Shown: positions 18,561-27,614, counted from the stretch's first letter. The stretch is 64,000 nt of DNA from Haematobacter genomosp. 1 (GCF_002196855.1 NZ_NIPW01000027.1:122609-186608); one strand, 5' to 3'. The notes: generated by a model not told the origin, from the letters alone. Made by a program: numbers and translations.

Positions 18561-18829
18561 TTCGGGAAGCCCAATTCTTCGGGGGTGTCTCCGACCGCCT
18601 CATCCCATTCCTGCTTCGTCACAGGGCGGCGGTCGAACTTATCGGCATGCTTGCGGACGAAGGCCTGCGCGCGCGCGACATAATCGACATGCGCTTCCTG
18701 TTCGGCCCTCAGCCGGTCCAGCCGCTCGCGCATGGCCTGGGTGATGGCGTCCGTCATGGTCTCGCCGGTCATGCGGGACAATTCGCGCGCCAGCCGATCC
18801 GCTTCCTCGGTCTTGATGCTTAAGGCCAT
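18557..18829 (-). CDS. vapB: VapB-type antitoxin
   Basis: A 90-aa antitoxin starting at 18,829 ([29 protein letters not shown]), preceded by AAGGAGG. The N-terminal part is the DNA-binding region of the PSK/VapB type found with PIN toxins; the C-terminal part, rich in charged residues and ending EELGFPK, should wrap the toxin. The longer upstream frame is ignored because of the strong Shine-Dalgarno. The operon is probably self-repressed. Confidence 0.9.
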   Translation of the reverse strand: MALSIKTEEADRLARELSRMTGETMTDAITQAMRERLDRLRAEQEAHVDYVARAQAFVRKHADKFDRRPVTKQEWDEAVGDTPEELGFPK

Positions 18830-18915
18830 GGCAGCCTCCTTTCTAGACGTTTCATATATACCGATTCCCTGCCGATCCTTCAATGGAAAACATCGAAGCT
18901 TCGATCCTTCGACCG

Positions 18916-19173
18916 CTATGAATCCTTATCCTCTCCGGAACGATCTTCCTTCGCGCCCGCGCGGCGAGTAGGCGGCTGGTTGTCGTTGGCGGCCTGCAAC
19001 GCATTAAATTGCTCTCGCGCGATCTGGCGTCCGATCAAGCGGGCAATGGTCAGCACCACCGCATCCACCCGCTCCGACACATCGGCTTCGCTCCCGACAT
19101 CCTGTCCATCGGGCGGGCGGTTATCGTTCGCCGGTCTCTGCTCCCCGCCCTCGTCCTCGCGCTCAGAAGTCAT
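18916..19173 (-). CDS. Small ANDN-motif protein downstream of AlpA
   Basis: An 85-aa protein from ATG 19,173 that overlaps the AlpA-like gene by 11 nt. It is charged and contains two ANDN motifs (RPANDNRPP and QAANDNQPP) around a central helix with [16 protein letters not shown]. Proteins with this pattern are familiar next to recombination and replication genes in alphaproteobacterial integrative elements, but I know of no function. The longer upstream frame is not supported. Confidence 0.6.
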   Translation of the reverse strand: MTSEREDEGGEQRPANDNRPPDGQDVGSEADVSERVDAVVLTIARLIGRQIAREQFNALQAANDNQPPTRRAGAKEDRSGEDKDS

Positions 19174-19381
19174 CGAAGTCGAACTCGCTTCGTGGCCGCC
19201 ACGCGACGGGGTTAGCAACCCATCGGTTGATGTCGGATTCCTTCCATCCCGCGCCGTTGGTGCTGATCCTGAGCTGGGCCGGAAACGTGCCCTCTGCGAT
19301 CTTGCGGTAGATGGTCGACCGGGACAGGCCGGTGCGGGCGCGGACGGTGTCAAGGCGGATGATACGATCTGGTTGACGCAT
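19163..19381 (-). CDS. AlpA-family transcriptional regulator
   Basis: A 72-aa MerR/AlpA-like DNA-binding protein: IIRLDTVRARTGLSRSTIYR then FPAQLRIS and the wing WKESDINRWV. AlpA proteins activate or direct excision of prophages and integrative elements, so it may control the recombinase and transfer genes. It lies between the vapBC/recombinase operon and the reverse-transcriptase locus and is transcribed towards the recombinase. Confidence 0.88.
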   Translation of the reverse strand: MRQPDRIIRLDTVRARTGLSRSTIYRKIAEGTFPAQLRISTNGAGWKESDINRWVANPVAWRPRSEFDFDDF

Positions 19382-19869
19382 AGCTGCGCTGCCTCCTGCT
19401 GGTTGTTTCTGACGGCTTCCGATCCAGTCAGAACAAGCAGTTCCGTGCGCGCAAGAGTATTTTTCACCTCATCGTACTATAGGATACAATCGGCGGTAAA
19501 AAGGATGGTCGTAGGGTTCGGTCTTTCATCCCTATAGAAGTGATAGGTCGTGGATGAGGGCCATTGCCGGGTCGAAGTGTAAACCTGATTCGATCTGTTT
19601 TATAATGCATCAAATCCCAATGGGTCCGCGAGAGCGCGCCGACGTTCCCGCCAAGTCTTACATACGCATAACGATTTCTTTGGGCGTGAACAGGCCCGGC
19701 AAGGATGGCGGGACGCGCCACAGCGAAGCGGCTGCGGCGTTGACCGTCCGGTTCAGGTCCATCGCCATGCAGGGAAGCAGTAAAGGCTTTCCCTAGAACG
19801 GAAACGGTGGTGGTCTGCGGAGAGTCTGCTCTGTAACACCCGGCTCGAAAGCAGACATTCGGCGGCTGT
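19382..19869. other. Non-coding stretch between AlpA and the candidate ncRNA
   Basis: About 490 nt without a supported gene. An 85-codon minus-strand frame at 19,464-19,721 has no motif and unusual composition, and is not accepted. The stretch probably includes the promoter of the AlpA operon and the 3' end of the ncRNA proposed next door. Confidence 0.4.
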
Positions 19870-20077
19870 CAAAAATGGGGCCGATAGCGGCTGGCAGCTT
19901 TCAAGCGAGGTAAACGAGAAACCGATGCTTAAAAGGGGCGGTCGGTCGCGATCACAACGGGGGTGAGACGGCCCGCTTCTACCGTCCAGTGACCCAACCC
20001 CCAATTGATATAGGAGAAGAGAGGGCGCTTGTGTGTGGGCTGCCAACAGCCATTAAGGGTAAAGCGGAGCGCCAAAG
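19870..20077 (-). ncRNA. Candidate DRT3 non-coding RNA with CACACACA segment
   Basis: Directly after the second reverse transcriptase, on its strand, the sequence folds well. GGCGCT (20,073-20,068) pairs with AGCGCC (20,029-20,024). Inside is a hairpin GGCTG-TTGG-CAGCC (20,051-20,038), and between the hairpin and the outer 3' arm lies CACACACA (20,037-20,030), left unpaired. A second two-tier stem follows: GGGGGT (20,002-19,997) with ACCCCC (19,964-19,959), enclosing GACGG/CCGTC (19,986-19,982 with 19,971-19,967). From memory, DRT3 systems use an ncRNA whose ACACAC segment is copied into poly(GT) DNA, which matches. The ends are guesses; only the pairings and the repeat are read directly. Confidence 0.65.
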
Positions 20078-22159
20078 TCAGTATACCTCACGACTGCGCT
20101 TCGCGTCCAGCTCCTTGCCGAGATCGAATTTATCGCCCCATGTGGTAAACCAATGGTCGTTGGCAGATTTGACGGAGGCAAGACCCGCCGCATCCAGCCC
20201 GAAAATCTGGCCGATCGCATCCTTGGTGGCGGTGCTTATGTAAGGACACACGACGAGGTCGAGCAGCATGATCAGCGTCTCGGCATCGTTCGGGCAATGA
20301 GCCTTCATGTATCCGAGCTTAGCGATGATGTGAGCCTCGAGGAAGGCTTTCAGCTGCGCATATCTGACCTTGTCCTTGATGTATGACAGCAGGATCGTAA
20401 CCGAGAAATGGTTCATGAAGCCTGCACCTCTAACCAAACTCACCACGCCAGAATCGTCCTTTTTCTCCTCAATGAGGAAGTGCTTTAGCAGGACAGAGAC
20501 TGGCAGCCAGTATTCTCGCCCGATCTGCGATAGAGAAATGAGAAAGTATAGGCTCTCAACTTCACGATGCACGCTCATCGTGTTCTTTTCGAGCTGCTGC
20601 ATCAAGTTGTCATGAACGTACTTAAACAGCAGATGCTTCTGCTCGTAAGGGAGACCCTGCACGTGCAGGAAATCCACGGAAGTCGCGATCATCCGGCAGA
20701 TGCGGATCGTGTGATTGACCTTGGGGCTCGCCGAGTACGCGAAGAAGGCGAACTCCATGATCGCCAGCAAGGCATTCGAGAGGCGCTTGCGGTCCCGGTC
20801 CGATTGGTCACTAGCGACATAAGCCTTGAAGAGCTTCTCGATCTTGTTTTCGGTAATCGCGAAGGTGTAATTTAGCAGATCGCCATAAGTGACGCCTGCC
20901 TCCTTGATGGCCGCCTTGTACCGGATGATCAGTCGGTTCGCATTGATCGCACAGACCAGCTTCTGCTTTGGCGGCTTGGAGGTATCGGCCAGCGGTTCCT
21001 CTTCGCAAAGCGGATCGATCTCGGCATTCAAAAGGGTCGAAATGCGTTCTTTGGCAATCGTGATCTCGGTGATGATCGGCTTTTGGTAATGCCTGATCTT
21101 CGCCGTGTTGATGCTCAGCTTCTTACTTTTAAGAATCTCCTGGAGCGTCTCGAAGACTTTGAGCTTCGTCGATTCCTCGTTGTAGAAAACGAAGAAGTCG
21201 TCAACGTAGCGAAAAATTTCGTAATCAACTTTGTGGGTTAGGTTGGCTTCCTCGACCAGTTGCGTGAGCAGTTGCGAATCAACCGACTGCAAAATGATCT
21301 CGGCAAAAATGCGTGAGAACTCGGGACCAATGACGATGCCATTAGTTTCTTTGTGATTAAGATTTTGCATGAGCGCATCGAAGCGCCCTCCAAAGGTGCG
21401 TTTTGATTCTTCCAGATTGAATTTCGTCTGGTCCTTGCCCAGCACGGCCCACGGCAGCGAATGTGTATAAACGCTGTCGAAGCACTTGCTTACGTCGATC
21501 TGCACCATCGCGTCGTATTTCTTCTCGCTACGATGATATTTGTATGACTCGAAGAAGCGGTGGATGTTGCGGTATTTCCGATAGACGAAGTAGGAGCCGA
21601 GCTGCTCGTACTCCCGATCCTCCTCCTCAAGCCCCGCGACCGCGTCCAACCGCTCTTCGTGCAGTTTGTCCTTGTAATACGCGTAGCGGGACACCGACAC
21701 CGGACGGCGAATCGAGAACTCGCTAACGGACGTGTGATAGATGATCAACGCGCTATGCGTCGCATAGAAGCTCGCTACCGCGACCTGGTTGCGGGGATGG
21801 ACGATGCTCAGCGTGCGACCGTCGAGATTATGCGCGACCCGGAAATTAAACGGGATGGTCGCCATCTGACACTTACCGATGGGCACGGAGCGGCGGGTTT
21901 TAACTTTGCCCCATTCGGTCACGACCTCCGTGGCGATGACGGCGGTGGTGTTGATGCCGAACAAAAGCCGCATCGTGCGGTCAAGGGCGTCGGTGTCGCA
22001 AATCCAGCGTAACTGACCACTTTCGATCTCGATGCTGTGGTCCCGAAGAAAGCGGTAGTAGCCCCGATTGGAAAATGTTGGAGGCACTTCGAACGGCAGC
22101 ATGTCTGTGAGGACCGACCGCTGCTTCCGATGAGTGAGTGAGACGCGCCGCTTAGCCAT
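20078..22159 (-). CDS. drt3b: Defence reverse transcriptase, UG8/Drt3b-like
   Basis: A 693-aa reverse transcriptase. RT motifs appear in order: VQIDVSKCFDSVYTHSLPW (motif A, about residue 195), GIVIGPEFSRIFAEIIL (motif B), FRYVDDFFVFYNEES (motif C, YVDD at about residue 320), and a long helical C-terminal part of about 330 residues without recognisable domain. It begins 8 nt inside the end of the first RT gene, so both are co-expressed. The pairing of a 448-aa and a 693-aa RT matches DRT type 3 antiphage loci (UG3 + UG8). In that system, as I recall, Drt3b makes the complementary repeat strand without a nucleic acid template. GC content is clearly lower than in flanking genes, a sign of recent transfer. 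Confidence 0.87.
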   Translation of the reverse strand: MAKRRVSLTHRKQRSVLTDMLPFEVPPTFSNRGYYRFLRDHSIEIESGQLRWICDTDALDRTMRLLFGINTTAVIATEVVTEWGKVKTRRSVPIGKCQMATIPFNFRVAHNLDGRTLSIVHPRNQVAVASFYATHSALIIYHTSVSEFSIRRPVSVSRYAYYKDKLHEERLDAVAGLEEEDREYEQLGSYFVYRKYRNIHRFFESYKYHRSEKKYDAMVQIDVSKCFDSVYTHSLPWAVLGKDQTKFNLEESKRTFGGRFDALMQNLNHKETNGIVIGPEFSRIFAEIILQSVDSQLLTQLVEEANLTHKVDYEIFRYVDDFFVFYNEESTKLKVFETLQEILKSKKLSINTAKIRHYQKPIITEITIAKERISTLLNAEIDPLCEEEPLADTSKPPKQKLVCAINANRLIIRYKAAIKEAGVTYGDLLNYTFAITENKIEKLFKAYVASDQSDRDRKRLSNALLAIMEFAFFAYSASPKVNHTIRICRMIATSVDFLHVQGLPYEQKHLLFKYVHDNLMQQLEKNTMSVHREVESLYFLISLSQIGREYWLPVSVLLKHFLIEEKKDDSGVVSLVRGAGFMNHFSVTILLSYIKDKVRYAQLKAFLEAHIIAKLGYMKAHCPNDAETLIMLLDLVVCPYISTATKDAIGQIFGLDAAGLASVKSANDHWFTTWGDKFDLGKELDAKRSREVY

Positions 22160-23498
22160 GTTTCCAGGCCCGTACGATCACGTGCAACTCTCGCGAACTG
22201 AAATTATGATAGCGGCGCTGCTGGAAGCCTGTCGTGAATTTCAGCTTTTTAAGCTGCTTTTGCAGGCTGGTCCGCTTGAGTTCCACGATGCGAGTCTTGA
22301 GTCGCTTATCGAGAAATTCCAAGCTCGACAGGTCAGTCGCGATCGAATTGTTGAAGTATATTCCAGTGGCGGCGCGCGATTTACTATTCGAAAGCCGGGT
22401 ATTTCCGGTCAGGAATTTGACTCGCCCGACAAGTTTACGGAATGCTCCTCTGGGATTGACCGGCCTCTCCCGCCAATATTCAGCAAAGGCAGCATTCATC
22501 CGCGAGCGATACTTCGCGACTTTGGCCGCGCTCGGGCTGATCTCAAACTGCCCGGATTTGAGATGGAAGCGATAACCGAGATACTCGAACTTTTTCGGTG
22601 CGCTGTCGGCGAGGTTAAACTCCGAGGTTTTGTCCGCGTTGTGTGCGAGTCCGTTTTCGCCAAAGATCGTGATGATCAGATCCTTGAACGAGCCGAGGTT
22701 TTTACCGGCCGGCGGCCGAGCAAACACGGCCACGATATCATCGACAAAACGACAATACAGAACTAGTCCTGGGATCGCCCGGATCGCCTTATCTACCGGT
22801 CGCAGGTAAAGCTCGGCCAGATAGGCGCTGATGCCTACGCCCCGCGGAACGCCGTTCGCCATGCCGGAAATAGCGCCGTACGAGTCCAGCACCTGCTTAA
22901 TGTATTTCTTAGACGCGGGGCTCAAGAGTTGGTCGCGATCCAGCTTTTCGACCAGCCGCTTGCGGTTGATGCTCTCATAAAATGAAGAGATGTCGGTACG
23001 CACCAGCTCAAAAGGGAATTGGCTGCCGAGCATGTCGCGAAGCTGGCAAACTAGGTCGTGACGGTTGGCCTGCTTGACACCGTAGATGCGATGGATGTTC
23101 CGCTGGAGTTGCTTGATGACGAAGAAGGTCTCCGGGTCCGCGTCAATGCAGAAAACAGGTTTTCCCTTCGGTCCAGTCTTTTGCGACAGGTCGATCCTGA
23201 AGCTCGGCTTGAGAACCTTCTGGCTGATGTCGTCCATGAGATCATCGACGATCGCAGATTTGGAAGCCTTCAAATCGGTGAGTTCAGCTTTCAGCTTCAA
23301 CAGCGTCGCCTCGAACACGTCCGCCGCCATCGTCTGTTCGAGCGCACGATGTTCGCGAATGCCTTTTACCTTGTCGCGAACTGCGAGGGTGTGCGGTTCG
23401 AGCGTCGGGAAATACCGGCTAGCCAGATCGAGGCCCTTGCGGTTCTCGGCATCGTAGATTCGTCGAAAATTCTCCGCAGTGAACATCTGATCGAGCAT
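22152..23498 (-). CDS. drt3a: Defence reverse transcriptase, UG3/Drt3a-like
   Basis: A 448-aa reverse transcriptase, first gene of the two-RT locus. The N-terminus MLDQMFTAENFRRIYDAENRKG fits Drt3a proteins as I recall them. RT motifs are VRTDISSFYESINRKRLVE (motif A), MANGVPRGVGISAYLAELYL (motif B), YCRFVDDIVAVFARP (motif C, FVDD at about residue 250) and KKFEYLGYRFH (motif D/E). No intron maturase or endonuclease domain follows, which argues against a group II intron. Its presumed job is to copy the ncRNA template into a repetitive strand. Lower GC than the relaxase next to it supports separate acquisition. Confidence 0.88.
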   Translation of the reverse strand: MLDQMFTAENFRRIYDAENRKGLDLASRYFPTLEPHTLAVRDKVKGIREHRALEQTMAADVFEATLLKLKAELTDLKASKSAIVDDLMDDISQKVLKPSFRIDLSQKTGPKGKPVFCIDADPETFFVIKQLQRNIHRIYGVKQANRHDLVCQLRDMLGSQFPFELVRTDISSFYESINRKRLVEKLDRDQLLSPASKKYIKQVLDSYGAISGMANGVPRGVGISAYLAELYLRPVDKAIRAIPGLVLYCRFVDDIVAVFARPPAGKNLGSFKDLIITIFGENGLAHNADKTSEFNLADSAPKKFEYLGYRFHLKSGQFEISPSAAKVAKYRSRMNAAFAEYWRERPVNPRGAFRKLVGRVKFLTGNTRLSNSKSRAATGIYFNNSIATDLSSLEFLDKRLKTRIVELKRTSLQKQLKKLKFTTGFQQRRYHNFSSRELHVIVRAWKHG

Positions 23499-23755
23499 TA
23501 CTGGCAGCTCATTCCATTTGATTCGGGTCCGTGACTATGTGCGATGATGTGCAAATTGGAGCCTAACCGCAACGTTGAGAAGCCGTTAGTTGCGAAACGG
23601 CAATCTGGCAACTTTTGGCACCGCGCGTCGATATCTCGAACCGCCGCAACGAGGGCGCAAAGCTGATGTTGCCATGCGGCGGTGAATGACCGGCGTGTGC
23701 CCTCGAATGCCCGAAATGAGGGCGGAGCTGCCAGTCTGGAGTGGCATGGCCGGTT

Positions 23756-26719
23756 CTACAGGCCGAGACCCCGGCCCCTGCCAAGGTCAAGGCCGTGCGT
23801 GAAGGCCAGTACCCGGCCAAGGCTGCGCCCTGAGTCGATGTCACCGCCGATGCCGAGTTGCTGCTTGCGGTTGGCGAGAATAGATTCAAGCTGCGGATCG
23901 CGTTGCAGCCTGTTCGCCATGTCGCCCATCTCGGCCCGCGTGGATCGGTAGCCGGACATGTCGCCCGCCTGATATTGGCGCTGGCTGGCCTGATCCAGCC
24001 TCTGCCAGCGCTCCACGAAACGGTCTGCACTGCGCTGGGGATCGGTGCGGATTTCGGTTTCCAGTTGCAGGGCGCGGATCGCGCGGGCGGTGCGTCCCGT
24101 GGCTGCCTCCGTCGCAAGCTCGGGATTCTTCTTGTAGGCGGATTCGGCATCGTGCGAGCCGTAGGGCCGCACGTCCTCGAACACCTTGCGGGCGTCGTGC
24201 AACTCCTGCACCTGTTCCGAGCTGGCCTTGCCGCCCTGTTCCTGCGCCTTGAAGACTGCGTCCACGGCACGGGCATGACGGACGAAGGCCCGGCCACGGG
24301 CGCGGTGCAACGCCGCCTCTGGGTCAACCTCGGCCTGCTGCTCCACCGCCTGTTTCCCGGCCCTTTCCGGCCCTGCACCGACTGCGGGGCCGGGTGCGCC
24401 GTCACCGCGCTGGCGCAACCTGTCTAGCATGCCGTCGATCCTGTCGCGGATGCTCTCGGGCACGAGTTTGCGCATGATCTCGGCGATGCGGGCACGGAAG
24501 GTGATGCCGCGCCGCTCGGCATAGTCCTGCGCCGGGTCGTAATCCGTCGCCATGTCCTTGGCCCGGTCGCGCGACAGGGTGTTGATGAGCTTGTCCTGAC
24601 TGGCGAAGTCGTCGTGGCCGTAATGCAGGTCCATGCCGTCGCGATGCCGCGACAGGGCGACATAGCTGCCGTGGGCGTCCAAGCCCGGTGTCGCCAGCAC
24701 ATGCGTCCGGTCCACCGTCATGCCCTGCGCCTTGTGGATGGTCGCGGCATAGCCGTGGTCGATGCGGTCGTAGTCCTTGAGGTCAAAGGCGACGGAGCGC
24801 CCGTCATCGGTGCGAACCGACATGGATTGTTCGTTGACCCGTTCGATGGTCCCGAGCGTGCCGTTCTTCACGCCCAGGCTGCGCTCGTTTTGCAGGAACA
24901 TGACGCGATCCCCTGCGGCGAAGTTGCGTTCGCCGCGTTCAACGGTGACGCGCACGTTCTCGCCAAGATCGCCAGCCTCCCGCATCCGGTCGCGGGCGGC
25001 CTCGTTGAGTTCCCGCACCTCGGCATTGGTGTGGGTAAGGATGATGCGGCTGCTGTCGGGCGATGCCTGACGCTGACGGTCCCAACGGTCGATCAGTTCG
25101 TCACGGCCCTGCTCGCGAGTCGTGGCCTGATGCACCATGTCGTAACGGTCATAGGCATGGATCGCTTCGCCGGTCCTGCCGGTCGCCAGATTGCGGGTGG
25201 CGTCGCGCTGCCAGTCTTCCCGCTGGCGGCGCACCTCATGGATTTCCACGCCGCCATGACGTTCGTGGATCGAGCGGAACGCCGCGCCCGCCTCGATAGA
25301 TTGCAACTGCTGCGGATCGCCGACCAGCACCACCTTTGCCCCGGCCTCGGCGGCATGGGACAGAACACGCTCCATCTGGCGCGTGCCGACCATGCCCGCT
25401 TCATCGATGACAAGCACTTCGCGGGACGTGAGCAGGTCGCGCCCGTTTTCCCAGCCATGTTCCATGCTGGCGATGGTGCGGGATGCAATGCCCGATCCGC
25501 TTTCCAGATTCTCGGCCGCGATACCAGACAAGGCGACGCCACGAACCTCATAGCCCGCCGCCTCCCAAGCCTCGCGCGCCACGCCGAGCATGGCGCTCTT
25601 TCCCGTTCCGGCATAGCCGACGACAATGCCAAGGTCGCGCCCATCCGTGACATGCGCCAGCGCCTCGGCCTGCTCCCCGGACAGGACAAGGCCGCGCTGT
25701 TCGGCGCGGGCCAATGCCGCCTGCCTGTCGGCCTCGTTGACTTCATGGCGTTCGCATTCCGCCATCAATTCCGCCGCGCGATGAAGGCGCTGCTCCGCCT
25801 CGATCATGTTGCGCGTGGTGAGCCGATCTTCACCGCGTCCGTCCTGCCCGAGTTCGACCAGATAGGGCGCGTTGCGTATTGCACCCATCACCTCGTTGAA
25901 CTGGTCAATGCCGTCGCTATGCCGGTGCGCGAACATCGCCATGTCGCGCCGCGTGAAGGTCGATTGCTGGTGCGTGATCGCGTCCAATCCTATGGAAGGA
26001 TCGGCGATGATCCGCGCGCCGTTGTTGCGGGCGATCTCGCGGTGCATGTCCACGCGGTCGGCAGCTTCAATGCCTTCGATCCTTTGTGCGGGTGCGCCGA
26101 TCTGGCTCTGCGGCTCCAAGCCGATGCCCTGCGCCTCAAGACTGCGGTGGTCAATCCGCGCGTCGATGTCGAGTTCGGCAAGGCGCTCGTTGACTTGGCT
26201 TGCCCAGCGCTCGCGCCACCGCTCCACCATCTCCGTGCGGTTCCAGTCCCGAACCTTCTGGCCGAAACCGTTCTCGTCCACCGAGCGCATGGCGAGCATG
26301 ACATGGGCATGGGGTCTCGGCATCCCGTCCTTGCCGATGTCCCAATGCACATTCAGGTCGGCGATCATGCCCTGATCGACAAACTCGGCCTGCGCAAAAT
26401 CGCGGGCAAGCTCGATGCCTTGGCGCTCCGTCATCTCGCGGGGAATGGCGAACTCCACCTCGCGGGCAAGTTGGGCGTCCTTCCTGACCTCGAACGCCTC
26501 GACATCGTTCCACAGCCGTTCGCGGTCGTTCCATGCCTCCGGTGCGTTCTCGGGCAACAGCACCTCGGAATGGACGACGCCGCGCTTGGCGGAAAAGTCC
26601 TGCACACGGTCGATGCGTTCGTCGCGCAGCCGCGAGGCGGAGCGGTAGGCGGCGGACGCCACCGCGCTGCTTCCGGCCTTGCGGCCGATGACCTTGACGT
26701 GAAGATGATAGATCGCCAT
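23756..26719 (-). CDS. traA: Ti-type conjugative relaxase/helicase TraA
   Basis: A 987-aa MobA/MobL-type relaxase fused to a helicase. The start at MAIYHLHVK (26,719) is preferred over a site 9 nt upstream. The relaxase part has Tyr25 (ASAAYRSASRL), then the metal-binding histidines His125, His137 and His139 (NVHWDIG, RPHAHVML). The helicase part has Walker A GYAGTGKSA (about residue 370), VLVIDEAGMVG (Walker B), VGDPQQLQS, and the RecD-like HGYAATIHKAQGMTVD. The C-terminus is charged and helical. It nicks oriT and unwinds the DNA for transfer; the oriT-like sequence lies just upstream at 26,749. No coupling protein or mating-pair genes are in the window, so transfer would need helpers or genes elsewhere. 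Confidence 0.93.
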   Translation of the reverse strand: MAIYHLHVKVIGRKAGSSAVASAAYRSASRLRDERIDRVQDFSAKRGVVHSEVLLPENAPEAWNDRERLWNDVEAFEVRKDAQLAREVEFAIPREMTERQGIELARDFAQAEFVDQGMIADLNVHWDIGKDGMPRPHAHVMLAMRSVDENGFGQKVRDWNRTEMVERWRERWASQVNERLAELDIDARIDHRSLEAQGIGLEPQSQIGAPAQRIEGIEAADRVDMHREIARNNGARIIADPSIGLDAITHQQSTFTRRDMAMFAHRHSDGIDQFNEVMGAIRNAPYLVELGQDGRGEDRLTTRNMIEAEQRLHRAAELMAECERHEVNEADRQAALARAEQRGLVLSGEQAEALAHVTDGRDLGIVVGYAGTGKSAMLGVAREAWEAAGYEVRGVALSGIAAENLESGSGIASRTIASMEHGWENGRDLLTSREVLVIDEAGMVGTRQMERVLSHAAEAGAKVVLVGDPQQLQSIEAGAAFRSIHERHGGVEIHEVRRQREDWQRDATRNLATGRTGEAIHAYDRYDMVHQATTREQGRDELIDRWDRQRQASPDSSRIILTHTNAEVRELNEAARDRMREAGDLGENVRVTVERGERNFAAGDRVMFLQNERSLGVKNGTLGTIERVNEQSMSVRTDDGRSVAFDLKDYDRIDHGYAATIHKAQGMTVDRTHVLATPGLDAHGSYVALSRHRDGMDLHYGHDDFASQDKLINTLSRDRAKDMATDYDPAQDYAERRGITFRARIAEIMRKLVPESIRDRIDGMLDRLRQRGDGAPGPAVGAGPERAGKQAVEQQAEVDPEAALHRARGRAFVRHARAVDAVFKAQEQGGKASSEQVQELHDARKVFEDVRPYGSHDAESAYKKNPELATEAATGRTARAIRALQLETEIRTDPQRSADRFVERWQRLDQASQRQYQAGDMSGYRSTRAEMGDMANRLQRDPQLESILANRKQQLGIGGDIDSGRSLGRVLAFTHGLDLGRGRGLGL

Positions 26720-26748
26720 CGCGATCAAGCATTGCCACGCTCAAGCGC

Positions 26749-26778
26749 ACGTCGGAACGACGTATAAGCGCGCCCTCC
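26749..26778. other. Origin of transfer (oriT), RSF1010/Ti type
   Basis: A perfect hairpin ACGTCG-GAA-CGACGT (26,749-26,763) is followed by ATAAGCGCGCCCTCC. Hairpin plus TAAG.GCGCCCT matches the nic regions of MOBQ relaxases such as those of RSF1010 and Ti plasmids. It lies between the divergent traA and traC/traD-like genes, the usual place for oriT. Confidence 0.75.
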
Positions 26779-26890
26779 CTCGAAAAAATCTCGGGATGGA
26801 CCGGGCCGTGCCAGACCGTCCCGGCAACAATACTGCGTTCGGCCGCCTTCGCAACTATCATCTCTGCATCAAAAGCTTATGGAGACGACG

Positions 26891-27217
26891 ATGCGCAAAC
26901 CACGGGACTATGATGCGGAACTGAAGGCGCTTGAGGACAAGGCGCGGGAACTAAGAAACCGCAAAGTGCAGCAGCTTGGCGAACTGGTGATCGCCACCGG
27001 GGCCGATGCCTTCACCGCCGAGGAACTGGCGGGCGCGCTGATCGTGCTGGCGGAAACCACCGATGCCGGAAAGAGGGAGGCGTGGGCCAAGCGTGGGGCC
27101 ACATTCTTTCAGGGCCGGTCGCGGCGATCTGCGCCAGCGCCTGACCGCGACATTGGCGGCGCTCGGACGCAACCGGGCGGCGCGCAACCGGCATCAGGCG
27201 GCACGGGCGCGGAATGA
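26891..27217 (+). CDS. TraC-like conjugal transfer accessory protein
   Basis: A 108-aa protein from ATG 26,891 (MRKPRDYDAELKALEDKARELRNRK). The N-terminal half is a charged helix and the middle has IATGADAFTAEELAGAL. Small proteins of this kind are encoded divergently from traA in Ti-type transfer regions, where TraC/TraD assist relaxosome formation. It is followed after 1 nt by the TraD-like gene. The C-terminal 35 residues are low-complexity (Gly, Pro, Ala, Arg). Confidence 0.75.
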   Translation: MRKPRDYDAELKALEDKARELRNRKVQQLGELVIATGADAFTAEELAGALIVLAETTDAGKREAWAKRGATFFQGRSRRSAPAPDRDIGGARTQPGGAQPASGGTGAE

Positions 27218-27218
27218 C

Positions 27219-27485
27219 ATGCGAAGCTGGCAGGTCGAGCGCCGCAAGCGCACGCGGCATCTGATCGAACTCGGCGGCCTCGTGGTCAAGGCAGGCATCG
27301 TGGACCTGACCGGCGATGATCGTGCCATGATCTACGGTGCGCTGCTCTGGATGGCCGACAAGCTCAGAAGCAAAGACGGAGAACACGCGCGCGACGTCTG
27401 GACGAAGCTGGGAAAGACGGCGTTCGATGCGGAACGTCCAGCAGGCGCACATGACAGAACTCAACCGCAGCAGGATCGGGCGTGA
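27219..27485 (+). CDS. TraD-like conjugal transfer protein
   Basis: An 88-aa protein from ATG 27,219 (MRSWQVERRKRTRHLIELGGLV), then KAGIVDLTGDDRAMIYGALL. This pattern is annotated as conjugal transfer protein TraD in alphaproteobacterial elements. It lies 1 nt after the TraC-like stop, so the two are co-translated. A strong inverted repeat follows within a few nucleotides of its stop. Confidence 0.8.
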   Translation: MRSWQVERRKRTRHLIELGGLVVKAGIVDLTGDDRAMIYGALLWMADKLRSKDGEHARDVWTKLGKTAFDAERPAGAHDRTQPQQDRA

Positions 27486-27487
27486 CC

Positions 27488-27546
27488 GATGGCGGGCGGC
27501 GCGGAGACCTCACATATCGCAGCGCTGCCCGCCATCGCGTGGCAAC
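27488..27546. terminator. 10-bp perfect inverted repeat after the TraD-like gene
   Basis: GATGGCGGGC (27,488-27,497) and GCCCGCCATC (27,537-27,546) pair perfectly across a 39-nt loop. No T tract follows. Its place between convergent transfer and efflux operons suggests a bidirectional terminator. Confidence 0.5.
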
Positions 27547-27614
27547 GCCGCGCAAAGCCAAGTCGCCGTTCATCATCCAAGTACGCCAGCATGCAAACGG
27601 AGCGTTTCGCGGAA

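Noticed and set aside
19464..19721. 85-codon minus-strand ORF between AlpA and the RT locus
   Set aside because: No motif, no ribosome-binding site, composition unlike the neighbours.
20078..23498. Group II intron or retron as explanation for the reverse transcriptases
   Set aside because: No maturase or endonuclease domain and no intron domain V-like element seen; two overlapping RT genes are not a retron layout.
24614..26767. 717-codon plus-strand frame across traA
   Set aside because: Antisense shadow of the relaxase, whose Tyr, His and Walker motifs are all present.
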